The notes beneath the pieces are model-generated. The model made no database searches and was not told where the DNA came from. It saw only the letters and a list, made by a program, of their open reading frames with translations. From contig JAAFJU010000032.1 in the NCBI GenBank assembly GCA_013298165.1, forward strand, positions 1-37,696: a stretch of 37,696 nt of DNA, given 5' to 3'. Within the stretch, counting starts at the first letter, position 1. Each line of letters begins with the position of its first letter. Shown piece by piece: positions 1-9,038 of this stretch. This DNA is from Synechococcales cyanobacterium bin31.maxbin.ball.101 (GTDB taxonomy: Bacteria; Cyanobacteriota; Cyanobacteriia; Leptolyngbyales; Leptolyngbyaceae). The position numbers and the translations under genes were made by a program.

Positions 1-27
1 GGGGACCTTGTCCGACAATTTTCTTGA

Positions 28-684
28 TCATTCACCGAGGACGATCGATCGGAGTTTTCTCAGGATTTGGACTGCATTGTGGATTCTATGCCCCGATCGT
101 TCCATGGAGAACAAGGGCGACAGTGCGTATTTGTTGGGGTTCCCTTTAACCAATTTAACAAACATGCAATCGCTGCCGTTGATGACCAATCCATAGGTAG
201 GTTGGTTGTCATTGGGGCTTGCCATCATGTGAACGAGTGCCTGGGCAAGTCCCATGCGGACATTAAGTTGAGAGCGTTTGGATTCGACTACGATCGCCCA
301 GAGTTGGGGATGCACCATAAAACAATCAATCCGTCCTCGGACAATCACGCCCGCTTCATCAGATCTAGGATCGTCATCAAGCTCAATTTCAACCGATTCT
401 TTGAGGTTGGGACAGAACGGTAATGCCGAGAGGTGAGCAGCGGAGAGAAGATGGGGAAGGACCAAAATTTGCACCACGCCTTCGGGAAAATTTTTCTTGC
501 TCAGCGACAGAAAATCAGCTTGGATTTTGTCTAGCCAATGCTCGGTCAGGTTATCTAGTTCTGGAGGGACCGACTCTAGCTCAGCGAAGAAATTTACAGC
601 CAACACTTCGACCAAGTTGAGTTTCTCTTCAACTTCGGCGTGGCTGAGGAATGAGGCAGATAGGGCGGCGACCATAGAAATCAC
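28..684 (-). CDS. PD-(D/E)XK nuclease-like protein (restriction endonuclease subunit R-like)
   Basis: A soluble 218-residue protein of unknown physiological role. The middle contains GRIDCF followed about 20 residues later by VVESKRS, a spacing that fits the D...ExK core of the PD-(D/E)XK nuclease fold. Cyanobacterial proteins like this are often annotated as restriction endonuclease subunit R, but the ATPase and specificity parts of a type I enzyme are absent here and next door. The annotated start is GTG at 684; an in-frame ATG at 675 (MVAAL) is equally likely. It is followed upstream on the same strand by a toxin-antitoxin-like pair, so this edge looks like a small accessory cluster. Fold assignment is by motif only; the nuclease activity is inferred. 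Confidence 0.6.
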   Translation of the reverse strand: MISMVAALSASFLSHAEVEEKLNLVEVLAVNFFAELESVPPELDNLTEHWLDKIQADFLSLSKKNFPEGVVQILVLPHLLSAAHLSALPFCPNLKESVEIELDDDPRSDEAGVIVRGRIDCFMVHPQLWAIVVESKRSQLNVRMGLAQALVHMMASPNDNQPTYGLVINGSDCMFVKLVKGNPNKYALSPLFSMERSGHRIHNAVQILRKLRSIVLGE

Positions 685-713
685 TACTGAATGCGATCGG
701 CTTGTCTGTTGGG

Positions 714-959
714 TTAAAAACTTGCAACTGCGATCGGCTTGGATTGCGATCGATCGCTGCGATGTTGTTTGATTTGATCGATCGCCTGCATCGTCACCGC
801 TGTTAAATAGCTAGAACCACAATTAGGGCAACTTACCACTGGAACCTGCTCAATCACCAACAAACGATCCCCCGACCCGTAGCTTCGAGGCATCCGACGA
901 ATCCGAGCCGACTCGAACCCGCACACATCACAATCACAAGTCGTTTGATCAGAGTGCAT
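714..959 (-). CDS. YgiT-type zinc-finger protein, putative antitoxin
   Basis: This 81-residue protein has two CxxC pairs, CDVCG near residues 10-14 and CPNCG near 39-43, the arrangement of the YgiT/MqsA-type zinc finger that forms the N-terminal half of MqsA antitoxins. The C-terminal part is short and lacks a full helix-turn-helix, so DNA binding is not certain. The ATG at 957-959 lies inside the 3' end of the upstream DUF4258 gene, an 11-bp overlap that implies translational coupling. Toxin first and zinc-finger gene second is the common order for DUF4258/YgiT pairs. The antitoxin role is inferred from family and arrangement. Confidence 0.7.
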   Translation of the reverse strand: MHSDQTTCDCDVCGFESARIRRMPRSYGSGDRLLVIEQVPVVSCPNCGSSYLTAVTMQAIDQIKQHRSDRSQSKPIAVASF

Positions 960-1230
960 AGACTGTAATAATCACAACTTTACCCGTCGCTCCTAGTTTA
1001 ACAATAGTTTCGAGCATGAGGCCATCGAGTGACATTCCCCGAACTCGGTACTTGCTTTCACCTGTCACCCGATCTCGCTGGCGCTCCACAACCTCCCCAC
1101 TCAGAATACAGAACTCCACATCTCCGATCGCAAGCTGATCATCATCCATCTCCTCATCCGCATGGATCGTCACCACATAGTTGCCCGACCGCACCTTCGC
1201 TCGAATATCCCACAACACCTGCTCAAACAT
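949..1230 (-). CDS. DUF4258 domain protein, putative toxin
   Basis: A 93-residue protein from the ATG at 1230 (MFEQVLWDIR); the longer frame to 1290 adds a tail that looks non-coding and runs into a palindrome. It carries the DUF4258 pattern: an early VVTIHADEEM segment with a conserved His, a central GEVVERQRD, and a C-terminal strand-rich KVVIITVYAL. DUF4258 proteins resemble RelE/HigB-like and MqsR-like small toxins and are frequently paired with YgiT zinc-finger proteins, as here. The stop codon overlaps the start of the zinc-finger gene. RNase activity is a family-level guess, not visible in the sequence. Confidence 0.7.
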   Translation of the reverse strand: MFEQVLWDIRAKVRSGNYVVTIHADEEMDDDQLAIGDVEFCILSGEVVERQRDRVTGESKYRVRGMSLDGLMLETIVKLGATGKVVIITVYAL

Positions 1231-1280
1231 AATCCAATCAGATCTCCTAACCAGACCACTCTTGATTTTCCCATCACAGC

Positions 1281-1302
1281 CCTCTCCCAACGTTGGGAGA
1301 GG
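1281..1302. terminator. 22-bp perfect palindrome downstream of ppc
   Basis: CCTCTCCCAACGTTGGGAGAGG reads the same on both strands (two 11-bp arms). It sits between the stop of ppc (1321) and the start of the DUF4258 gene (1230), so it can form a strong hairpin at the 3' end of ppc mRNA. No U-run follows it on the minus strand, so it may be a processing or stability hairpin, or a copy of a small dispersed palindrome, rather than a classical intrinsic terminator. Confidence 0.45.
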
Positions 1303-1320
1303 AGCAGTCTTGTTGTGAGA

Positions 1321-4300
1321 TCAACCCGTGTTTCGCATTCCGGCGGCGATGCCGTTGATCGTCAGCAGCGCACCCCGCAGGAGTTCGCCTTTGCTGTAGC
1401 GCGATCGGACCATGCCGCTGGCACTGCTGCTCTTGTGTTGACGCAGTCGTTTCAGCAATGACACTTGGAGGAAGCCCAGGGGAACGATCGTACCGTTGCG
1501 GAGTTGCACCGATCGTTGCAGTTCGAGATCGCCATCTAAGAGCTTTTGATGGCCTGTGATGGTGAGGACGACGTTGCGGGTGGTGTAGTACTCGGTGGCG
1601 ATGATGTCGAAGAGCCGATCGAACCGTTCGCGATCGGCTTCCGGCGTCAACTGCTGGACGTAGTGTTGGGCGATTTGTAGATCCACTTTGGCCAGGGTCA
1701 TTTCAGCTTTAGAAATCACCATTTTGAAGAACGGCCATTTGCTGTAGAAATACCGCAGCAACCGCAGATTTTCAGGGCGCTCGTCTAGGAACTCCTGCAA
1801 CGCCGTGCCGACGCCATACCAGGCTGGAAGCAAAAAGCGGCTCTGGGTCCAACTGAATACCCAAGGAATCGCCCGCAAACTATCCAAGTCTTTTTTGCCA
1901 CCCCGACGGGCAGGGCGAGAACTGATTTGCAGTTGGCTGATTTCTTCAATAGGTGTGACCTGGTGGAAGAAGTCGATGAAGTCCGGCTCTTCGTAGATCA
2001 GCTTGCGATAGTGGGTGCGCGATCGGGTGGCCAGTTCCTCCATCAGGGTATGCCAAGCCTGAATATCATCGAACTTCGTGCCCAGCAAACTGCCTTGAAT
2101 CACAGCCGTCGTCGCGGTTTCTAAGTTGTAGAGTGCCAGTTCGGGGAGCGAATATTTCGATGCGAGGACTTCGCCTTGCTCGGTGATTTTGATCCGTCCG
2201 CGCATACTTTCTCCGGGCTGCGCCAGGATCGCTTCGTAGGCAGGACCGCCGCCTCGACCCACGGATCCGCCTCGACCATGGAAAATTCGCAACTCGACGC
2301 CGTAGGTATGGGCAATGCGCTGGAGGGCTTGCTGGGCTTTGTGGATTTCCCAGTTGCTGCTGAGGAATCCCGAGTCTTTGTTGCTGTCGGAATAGCCCAA
2401 CATGACTTCCTGAACCGGGATCGATCGCATTTCCTGTTCTGTGGCATGGCGACCACCGGAGAGCATTTCCCGGTAGAACGGCAACTGAAACAGATCCGTC
2501 ATCACCGCTGTCGCCTTTTGTAAATCCTCGACGGTTTCAAACAGGGGGACAGCTTGTAGCGTCGTGGTGTTGCTAGTGGGATCGTAGAGACCCGCTTCCT
2601 TGGCGAACAGCATCACTTCCAAAATGTCGCTCAGATCATGGCTCATGCTGATGACATAGGACTTACAGATGCGCGTACCAAACTCCTGCTGAATCGCCCG
2701 CACCATGCGCAGAGTTTCGATCGTCTCTTTGGTTTTATCGGAGAAGGTCAACTCACGGGGAATCAACGGCCGACGAGTCTGGATTTCCTGACAGAGGAAC
2801 GTGACCCGATCGGCCTCGCTCATGTCGTTGTAGGACTGGGGCAGAATTTGTAAATGTTCAATGATTTCGGCGAGCGTGTCTGAATGGCGGGTGCTTTCTT
2901 GGCGAATATCCAGATGGGTGAGCGTGAATCCGTAGATTTCGACCTGACAGATTAAATGCTCTAGATCTCGGCAGCTTAGACCTGTTTCCTGCAAGTTGCG
3001 TTGAATCAGCCGCAGTTCTTCCAGGAATTCTTCACCCGATCGGTAATAGCAGTAGGGTTCCCATTCCGTATTCTCCGGCTGTTGCCAATCCCCGTCGAAG
3101 AGGACCTGGTTCCGATCGCGGGTGTTTTCCAGCCGTTTCTGGATGTAGGCCAATTTGAGGCGATAGGGTTCTTGACGATAGCGAATGGAAAACTTGTCGT
3201 AGACCACAGGCAGCTTGGTCCGATCGTCCTCTAGGGATTCCAGCAGGTCCGGCAGCACGTCGCTCCAGTGCAAGCTCAAGCTCAATAAATCCGTCAGGCG
3301 TTTAATCGATTGGAGATACTTGGCCAGGACCAGTTTGCGTTGGTAACAGGCGGTCTGCCAGGTGACTTGGGGTGTGACCGAGGGGTTGCCGTCCCGATCG
3401 CTCCCCACCCAAGACCCGAAGCGGCAAAAGTCGTACTGCGGCAATCGCATTTCGGGGAAGGAGGTCTGAAGCGCCTGCTGAAGCCGGAGGTAGAGGTTCG
3501 GCATGGCATCGAACAGCACTTCTTCAAAATAGTGCAGCGTGTAGTCCACCTCGTCGAGAACCGTGGGTTTGAACTGGTGCAACTCGTCCGTGCGCCACCA
3601 GAGCCGGATTTCTTCGGTGAGCTTATCGCGCCAAGTGCGGGATTCCCAGGAGTCTGAACTGACGGCGGGGTTCATGTCTAGCCGATCGAGTTCGCCCAGG
3701 ATCGCAGAGATCCGCCGCTGCTTATCCCGAATCGTGTGGCGGACGATTTCCGTGGGGTGCGCGGTGAAAACGAGCCAAACCTCAAGCTGGTCGAGCAGCT
3801 TTTGAATGTGCTGGGCGGGGACATTAAGAGATTTTAATCTTGGAAACAGCCATTGGAACGTGCCCGTGACGCGCCGCCGATCGCCTTTAGCCGAGCGAGA
3901 GTTGGAGGCGACATCATCCGCTTGAGTCTCTGACTGAACGCCGAGGAGAGGACTACGATCGTCGGACTCTAGGCTATTGGCCGCATGGGACATTTCACTA
4001 GACGACTGCGTGGCCCAGTAGCTCTCGGTATCTTCCGCAGAAGCAAGACTTTCTTGAGCGGCGCGGTAGAGCTGCTGCTGCTCTCGCTGCTCGTAATGTT
4101 GTTCAACAATATTAATGATCTGAAAATAAAGCGCAAAGGCACGGGCCGCCCGAATCGCTTCATTTAGCTCTAGCTTTTCCACAAGGGCTAGGGCGTTGGA
4201 TTCCACCGAGTTAGCCGCAAACCCTTCTGGAGAACAAAGCTGGAGGAGCTGATTGAGTAAGTCCACCAGATCTTGACCGCAATCTTGTCGCAGCACCGAC

Positions 4301-4461
4301 TCCCACAGATCTTCCACCATCTTCACCCGGTACCGAAGAAACATCGGGGAAGTCATGGCAGCTCTATCCTGGGGATTATCTTCTGAAACCTCAAAAGGGG
4401 GGACCTTTAGGGCTGCGATCGGAGTGGCGCGTTCATCAGAGGAGAGACGAGACAAACTCAT
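1321..4461 (-). CDS. ppc: Phosphoenolpyruvate carboxylase
   Basis: Cytoplasmic enzyme that carboxylates phosphoenolpyruvate with bicarbonate to oxaloacetate, the anaplerotic supply for amino-acid synthesis in cyanobacteria. The 1046-residue length matches cyanobacterial PEPC, which is longer than the E. coli enzyme. Visible signatures are FTAHPTE at residues 232-238 with the catalytic His at 235, [27 protein letters not shown], the glycine-rich [14 protein letters not shown] loop, and the C-terminal [11 protein letters not shown] ending. Residues about 135-195 form a polar Ser/Glu/Asp-rich stretch that looks like a lineage-specific insertion. I saw no clear Shine-Dalgarno sequence before the ATG at 4461. 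A 58-codon ORF lies about 100 bp upstream on the same strand. The identification is secure. Confidence 0.98.
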   Translation of the reverse strand: MSLSRLSSDERATPIAALKVPPFEVSEDNPQDRAAMTSPMFLRYRVKMVEDLWESVLRQDCGQDLVDLLNQLLQLCSPEGFAANSVESNALALVEKLELNEAIRAARAFALYFQIINIVEQHYEQREQQQLYRAAQESLASAEDTESYWATQSSSEMSHAANSLESDDRSPLLGVQSETQADDVASNSRSAKGDRRRVTGTFQWLFPRLKSLNVPAQHIQKLLDQLEVWLVFTAHPTEIVRHTIRDKQRRISAILGELDRLDMNPAVSSDSWESRTWRDKLTEEIRLWWRTDELHQFKPTVLDEVDYTLHYFEEVLFDAMPNLYLRLQQALQTSFPEMRLPQYDFCRFGSWVGSDRDGNPSVTPQVTWQTACYQRKLVLAKYLQSIKRLTDLLSLSLHWSDVLPDLLESLEDDRTKLPVVYDKFSIRYRQEPYRLKLAYIQKRLENTRDRNQVLFDGDWQQPENTEWEPYCYYRSGEEFLEELRLIQRNLQETGLSCRDLEHLICQVEIYGFTLTHLDIRQESTRHSDTLAEIIEHLQILPQSYNDMSEADRVTFLCQEIQTRRPLIPRELTFSDKTKETIETLRMVRAIQQEFGTRICKSYVISMSHDLSDILEVMLFAKEAGLYDPTSNTTTLQAVPLFETVEDLQKATAVMTDLFQLPFYREMLSGGRHATEQEMRSIPVQEVMLGYSDSNKDSGFLSSNWEIHKAQQALQRIAHTYGVELRIFHGRGGSVGRGGGPAYEAILAQPGESMRGRIKITEQGEVLASKYSLPELALYNLETATTAVIQGSLLGTKFDDIQAWHTLMEELATRSRTHYRKLIYEEPDFIDFFHQVTPIEEISQLQISSRPARRGGKKDLDSLRAIPWVFSWTQSRFLLPAWYGVGTALQEFLDERPENLRLLRYFYSKWPFFKMVISKAEMTLAKVDLQIAQHYVQQLTPEADRERFDRLFDIIATEYYTTRNVVLTITGHQKLLDGDLELQRSVQLRNGTIVPLGFLQVSLLKRLRQHKSSSASGMVRSRYSKGELLRGALLTINGIAAGMRNTG

Positions 4462-4561
4462 AGAAGGAGGCTTTATCGAATGAAATCTCCATACATTGTA
4501 GGGGTGTATGCCGCTTTTCTACGGACCCTCCTAGAATTCAGAGTTTGGAGGCAGGGGTGAT

Positions 4562-4738
4562 TTAGCAATCCCGGTCGTTCTCAGCATTAGCGTCGAAGTC
4601 AATGCTCGGGAGCCGATCGCCTCGAAAAAGTTCCTCACTCCACTGTCCAGCCTCCGTCACCAGCGTCGTTGCAGTGCGGACCGTCATCCAAAGCGTCAAG
4701 ACAGGTAGGGTCACGAGGGGCAGCAATAGATCATTCAT
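4562..4738 (-). CDS. Small conserved-looking protein upstream of ppc (58 aa)
   Basis: An open frame of 58 codons, from ATG 4736-4738 to TAA 4562-4564, begins MNDLLLPLVTLPVLTLW and ends in an acidic tail with DFDANAENDRD. The N-terminal third is strongly hydrophobic, enough for a membrane-associated helix; the middle (EAGQWSEELF) is amphipathic. It runs on the same strand as ppc and ends 100 bp before it. The only competing frame is the implausible N-terminal extension of the DUF1574 gene on the other strand. No Shine-Dalgarno sequence is evident. I do not recognise a family. Reality as a gene is moderately likely. Confidence 0.5.
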   Translation of the reverse strand: MNDLLLPLVTLPVLTLWMTVRTATTLVTEAGQWSEELFRGDRLPSIDFDANAENDRDC

Positions 4739-4865
4739 AGGGGTATGTATAGGGATAAAGATCGGGAATTTGCGGGCAGTCGGGATCGATTTCGAAAACA
4801 GGGTGTATCATCGGTGCAAATTAAGACTCTGTTCTAGTTTCAACCTTTTAATTCAACTGCCCTCC

Positions 4866-7800
4866 ATGCTAAACGTTTCTGAACGTCCTTTATCCACTGG
4901 TTTTCCTATGCCCTCAAAACGATTGTTGGGGGCTTGGCTTGGGCCGACTTTGGGCTGGACTGAGGGAAAAGTTCAGGTGAAGCAGCGAGGCAATGTTCTC
5001 CATATTCTCTGTGAAAGCGTAACCGTTCCCGATCGCACCGTCCTCACCCAGCGCATTAAAGAGGGGCTGGCGGAAAGCGGATTTTTGCCGCAGTTAACGC
5101 CCGATGGGGCATTGGTTCATCGGTTGGTGCTATACGGCAGAGTCACAGGTGAGGCTAAGCCCATCTGGGGAGAGACTTTTGAACTCGGAATGGAAGCCCG
5201 TGAGGATTGGACGACGGGTCAAGATAAACCGGACCATCCTGCCAAACCCGCCGCTTTAAAGCCCACACTCACACACGTCAATCTTGACCCGATCGCCAAT
5301 GAAGGCATCGCCCACCAACTCAGCCGTCAACTGAGTCAACACAACGTCGCCGTCCGAGTCAAACGTCGTCCGCTCAACGATCGACTGCATCGCCTCTTCG
5401 TCGTCTGTGAATCCGTCTACAGCCCCGACCCCAATGTGATCGCCGAACCGATCGCCCAATGCCTGCGCGAACTGGCCCTGCGAGACTGCAAAGATGCCTT
5501 AATCTCCGGTCAAGTCAAAGGCGAAACAGAACCCGACTGGCTCGTGCGCGTCGATCTCACCCCCGCCGACCAAATGCTCCGATCGCGGGCACAGTGGGGC
5601 GACATGCAGGCCATGGAACGCTTGCTCACGCCCTTACTCAAGCCATACTGCCAAAGCGTCACCGTTTCGATGGAACAAACCACGATGCATGTGGTCTGTG
5701 GTCACGATGGCAACGCCTCCCGGAACGGGAATCGGCAAGTCATCCCCCAACAAGTCATCCCCCAAACCGTCGTCGTCAAGGCGCTCTCAGACTTTCTCAA
5801 CGAAGTCGCGCCCCAAGGGATCAAAGGGGCTAGTCTGTACGGCGTGCTTAAAGATGCGCAACAGGAAACCACTCAATGGGTGCATTGGCTAGACTTACCC
5901 GCAGCTCAGCAGATCGAATTAGCATCCTCCACTGAAGACCTGGTCCGCCGGGGCAACCTGACGGCGATCGGACAGTTTCTCACCCTGCACTTCAATCCAG
6001 ACATCTCTCAGCAGCTCGCGACAGGTGGCATCCGAGTCCAAGTCCGTCAAAAAGAATCCGTCCTGCACATCATGACGGATGCCCTGAAAATTCCTCCTAA
6101 AGATCTCTTACTTCAAGCGGTCAAAAAAGCGCTGATTCCCTTGGGACTAGAGGGCATCACAGGACTCTGCGTCTATGGACGAAGAGCGGGACAGATGCAA
6201 CCCAGTTGGCAGCAGGGCATTGCGGTGGTTCCAGGGGTCAACGATCGGCGCACCTCCCAGCAGCGTCTGGTGCCGGAGTCGGTTCCAGAGTTTACGGCGT
6301 CTGATTCCTACGTGGAAGATTTGCTCTCGCCGCCGGGAGAGATTGTCTTTGTCCCTCGAAAGGTCGATCGCAAATGGGGCGAGAAAGTTGAAAAACTGCG
6401 CGATGGTGCCCGATCGATGCTGTTGAGTACACCCTTTTTCACCCCGGTTTCAGTGAATCAGCGGATGGTAACGCGATCGGCGACGGATGGTATGGATGGC
6501 CGAGTGGCGGTGGTTTGGGGTCTGCTGGGGTTGAGCTTACTGGTGACGGGAGACTGGGCGATCGGTCTCATCCTCCGTGCCCAAAACCTGGGCGAGGTGG
6601 CCCAAAATGAATCCACCACGCAGACTAATGAACCGAGTTTGTCCTCCATTGCGCTGAACCGATCGGGCAGTGAGAGTGATGTGAACGCCTTCAACGCCTC
6701 AGAATTCACCCCCAACAAGCCCATTAAAAATTCAACCAAACCCTCTCCCAACACCGCCAAACTCTCCACTAAATCCCTCCCCACCATCAAGCCCAATGCC
6801 ATGGTCATCGACCCTGGACTCGATGCCAATCTCCCGTCGTCGCCCTTACAGCCCAAGGCCGCGATCGATATCGCCCGATCGCCCTACCCCAAGCTCAATT
6901 CCCCGCAATTAGATGAACGACTGGCGCTGTATCAGCAGTATGTGTCGGTTTACGGCGTGCCGGATGTTCTGGTGATCGGAAGTTCGCGGGCGCTGCGCGG
7001 AGTGGATCCCTCAGCCCTGCAGGAAACCTTGACGCAGCAGGGTTTTGGAGGGAAACGAGTCTTTAACTTTGGTGTCAATGGCGCGACGGCACAGGTGGTG
7101 GATTTGGTTCTGCGGCGGTTGATTGCACCGGAGCAGTTGCCGAAGATGATTCTTTGGGCGGACGGGGCGCGGGCGTTTAACAGCGGACGGACGGACGTGA
7201 CCTACAATGCGATCGCCGCCTCTCCCGGCTTCCGGAAGCTCCCCCCCCAGCCGATCGGCAGCAAGCCCAAAGACAATTCCAAAGACAGTTCTAAAGCCTC
7301 GGCTCCTGAACCGCCACCCCAGTCCCTCGCCGATCGCTATCGCACCTTAGATGAGTCCTTACAGAGTTGGGTCAATCGTTTCTCCGCAGGGGGCCAAAAC
7401 CGCGAGTCGATCGTCTCCCTCGCCCGTGAAAAACTCTTGGGCAATCCGATCGCGAAACCCAAGTCCGATGATGAGACCAATATTGCGCTGGATGAAGGGA
7501 TGACCGACATAAATGGGTTTCTGTCCCTATCCAATCAATTTAATCCCGCGACCTATTACCAAAAGTACAGTCGAGTTTCCGGAGCGTTTGATGGGGACTA
7601 TGATTCGTTTCAGCTTGAAGGCCGTCAGCAGGAATCCTTGAAAGCGATCGCCACCTTCACTCAAGAACAAAAAATTGCGTTGGTCTTTGTGAATTTGCCG
7701 ATGACGATGGAGTATTTGGATCCGAGACGATCGGAGTACGAGGATGAATTCCAGCGATCGATGTTGCAAATGGGAAGCGATCTGAAATTTACGTACCGCG

Positions 7801-7928
7801 ATCTAGGCAGGAGTTTAGACCAGCAGAACGCGCTATTTTCTGATCCGAGCCATTTAAATCGGTATGGGGCCTATGTGGTTTCGCAGCGATTGGCGAAGGA
7901 TAACCTGATCCCTTGGAAGAAGAAATAA
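4866..7928 (+). CDS. DUF1574 domain protein with four N-terminal repeats and SGNH-like C-terminal domain
   Basis: A 1020-residue protein from ATG 4866. The open frame extends upstream to 4602, but that part reads like non-coding DNA and covers the opposite-strand small ORF. Residues about 35-455 hold four diverged repeats of about 70-100 residues, each running from a V-x-V-x(n)-LHI strand through a helix to a YGR-x-x-GE-x-x-P-x-W-like ending. Near residues 545-570 (VVWGLLGLSLLVTG) there is one membrane segment, followed by a Ser/Asn/Pro-rich linker. The C-terminal part has VIGSSRALRG near residue 702 and a late DPSHLNRYG, the GxS and DxxH signatures of SGNH-type hydrolase folds, consistent with DUF1574. 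The repeats are predicted cytoplasmic and the SGNH domain periplasmic, or the reverse. A role in exopolysaccharide or envelope modification is inferred only. Confidence 0.8.
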   Translation: MLNVSERPLSTGFPMPSKRLLGAWLGPTLGWTEGKVQVKQRGNVLHILCESVTVPDRTVLTQRIKEGLAESGFLPQLTPDGALVHRLVLYGRVTGEAKPIWGETFELGMEAREDWTTGQDKPDHPAKPAALKPTLTHVNLDPIANEGIAHQLSRQLSQHNVAVRVKRRPLNDRLHRLFVVCESVYSPDPNVIAEPIAQCLRELALRDCKDALISGQVKGETEPDWLVRVDLTPADQMLRSRAQWGDMQAMERLLTPLLKPYCQSVTVSMEQTTMHVVCGHDGNASRNGNRQVIPQQVIPQTVVVKALSDFLNEVAPQGIKGASLYGVLKDAQQETTQWVHWLDLPAAQQIELASSTEDLVRRGNLTAIGQFLTLHFNPDISQQLATGGIRVQVRQKESVLHIMTDALKIPPKDLLLQAVKKALIPLGLEGITGLCVYGRRAGQMQPSWQQGIAVVPGVNDRRTSQQRLVPESVPEFTASDSYVEDLLSPPGEIVFVPRKVDRKWGEKVEKLRDGARSMLLSTPFFTPVSVNQRMVTRSATDGMDGRVAVVWGLLGLSLLVTGDWAIGLILRAQNLGEVAQNESTTQTNEPSLSSIALNRSGSESDVNAFNASEFTPNKPIKNSTKPSPNTAKLSTKSLPTIKPNAMVIDPGLDANLPSSPLQPKAAIDIARSPYPKLNSPQLDERLALYQQYVSVYGVPDVLVIGSSRALRGVDPSALQETLTQQGFGGKRVFNFGVNGATAQVVDLVLRRLIAPEQLPKMILWADGARAFNSGRTDVTYNAIAASPGFRKLPPQPIGSKPKDNSKDSSKASAPEPPPQSLADRYRTLDESLQSWVNRFSAGGQNRESIVSLAREKLLGNPIAKPKSDDETNIALDEGMTDINGFLSLSNQFNPATYYQKYSRVSGAFDGDYDSFQLEGRQQESLKAIATFTQEQKIALVFVNLPMTMEYLDPRRSEYEDEFQRSMLQMGSDLKFTYRDLGRSLDQQNALFSDPSHLNRYGAYVVSQRLAKDNLIPWKKK
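5736..5765 (+). repeat. 15-bp perfect tandem duplication inside the DUF1574 gene
   Basis: CAAGTCATCCCCCAA occurs twice in immediate succession (5736-5750 and 5751-5765). It is in frame and doubles the residues QVIPQ within the third N-terminal repeat of the protein, so it looks like a recent slippage event tolerated by a flexible loop. Confidence 0.9.
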
Positions 7929-7933
7929 TGGCC

Positions 7934-8914
7934 CTAGGGATTTGAGAATGTATTGATATTGCCACCGCCGATGACTCGGCCTGGTAGTGGTCTTGGTGCG
8001 GTGAAATTTTGGTCTGGTTGCAAAGGCTGGACTGGAAGATCAGCACCCGGAAGCACCGTGGGCGTGATGGGCGCGCTGTTGATTTGGGGAACGGGGGCGA
8101 TCGGTGCGGCATAGCCCGCTGGTGCTGCAACGCCAGAGTCGATCGGCAGTCCGGGAGCTGAGAAGCCTGGATTGGTCAGATTGGTATAAGCGTTGGGGGA
8201 AGTGGCGGGGGTATTCGTGGGTAGCCCCGTCGTGCCTTGAGCAGGATTGTTCCAGTTATTCACTGGCGAGCCATTGGTTTGAAGCCCGTTGGTTTGGAGA
8301 CCATTATTTTGAAACCCATTGGTGGGTAGACCATTGGTTTGCAGCCCATTATTGGGAATGCCAGGATTTTGTTGGTTAGTGAGGCTGTTGTTGGGCAGGG
8401 CGGTGGTGCCTTCGATCGGAGCTTGGGGAAACTGGGTCCAAGTGGTGCCGGGACGAGAAGGTTGCAGAGGTGGATCCATTTGGAAACCCAGATTCGTCAC
8501 GCCAGTTCCATTGTTTGAATTCACGTTTGAACTCAATAGATTAATTGGACCACCGCCCAAAATAGGAAAGCTATTCGTCCCCAAAAGCTGACTTTGAGCG
8601 GAGGATTCTGCGGGTTTTGTGGCGTCAGGTTTGGCGGGATTATTGGGATCTGCGTTTTTTTGTGGGCTATTGGCTGCTAGCGTCGTGCTGCGAGTGGATT
8701 GGGTCAGAAATCCCAGGCTGTCGATATCGGCCCCGATCGCCGCATTTTCTGCATCCTCTGCACTGGATTCACTGCTCGTAAACGAAAAGAGATCAGGATT
8801 TTGCCAAGCGGTCCAGACAAACGCGCCCGTCACGCCGACACAGAGGAGCGATAGGCCGATCGAAGGGTGAACGATCGGTTTTAGGCGGGCAATCCAGTAA
8901 CGTATTTGGGACAT
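7934..8914 (-). CDS. Membrane-anchored Asn/Pro/Thr-rich protein of unknown function
   Basis: From ATG 8914 (MSQIRYWIARLKP) the protein has 326 residues; a longer frame to 8953 is less likely. One hydrophobic segment near residues 20-38 (IGLSLLCVGVTGAFVWTAW) follows a basic N-terminus, so the bulk should be exported and anchored by the N-terminus. The rest is a low-complexity Asn/Pro/Thr/Gly-rich region with a run of five-residue units of the type NGLQT, NGLPT and NGFQN near the middle. There is no catalytic motif or known domain. It is convergent with the DUF1574 gene, with only 5 bp between their ends, and divergent from the DUF2887 gene. It may be a wall- or surface-linked spacer protein; I do not recognise it. 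Confidence 0.6.
   Translation of the reverse strand: MSQIRYWIARLKPIVHPSIGLSLLCVGVTGAFVWTAWQNPDLFSFTSSESSAEDAENAAIGADIDSLGFLTQSTRSTTLAANSPQKNADPNNPAKPDATKPAESSAQSQLLGTNSFPILGGGPINLLSSNVNSNNGTGVTNLGFQMDPPLQPSRPGTTWTQFPQAPIEGTTALPNNSLTNQQNPGIPNNGLQTNGLPTNGFQNNGLQTNGLQTNGSPVNNWNNPAQGTTGLPTNTPATSPNAYTNLTNPGFSAPGLPIDSGVAAPAGYAAPIAPVPQINSAPITPTVLPGADLPVQPLQPDQNFTAPRPLPGRVIGGGNINTFSNP
8271..8357 (-). repeat. Degenerate 15-bp tandem repeat encoding NGLQT-type pentapeptides
   Basis: On the plus strand, units of the form CCATTGGTTTGAAGC recur about every 15 bp with substitutions, for about six copies. They encode the N-G-(L/F/S)-(Q/P)-(T/N) pentamers of the Asn-rich protein. The period keeps the reading frame, so copy number could vary without frameshift. 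Confidence 0.75.
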
Positions 8915-9038
8915 GGGGAGTGATGGGGTGACGGGTAGAACTCTTGATTTCAATTATGCTTCACCTAATTGCTAGGATGCCCTAAGTCATCCATTAGATG
9001 TATGACGCTACGGGAAATCACTAGAGTCGAGATGCAAG

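Noticed and set aside
28-1290. A type I restriction system at the left edge
   Set aside because: Only a single PD-(D/E)XK-like domain protein is present; there is no HsdM, HsdS or helicase.
4602-4865. Upstream extension of the DUF1574 frame
   Set aside because: Its translation lacks coding character, covers the opposite-strand 58-codon ORF, and the protein proper starts naturally at ATG 4866.
8271-8357. Tandem repeats as a CRISPR array
   Set aside because: Units are 15 bp, contiguous and coding; there are no spacers.
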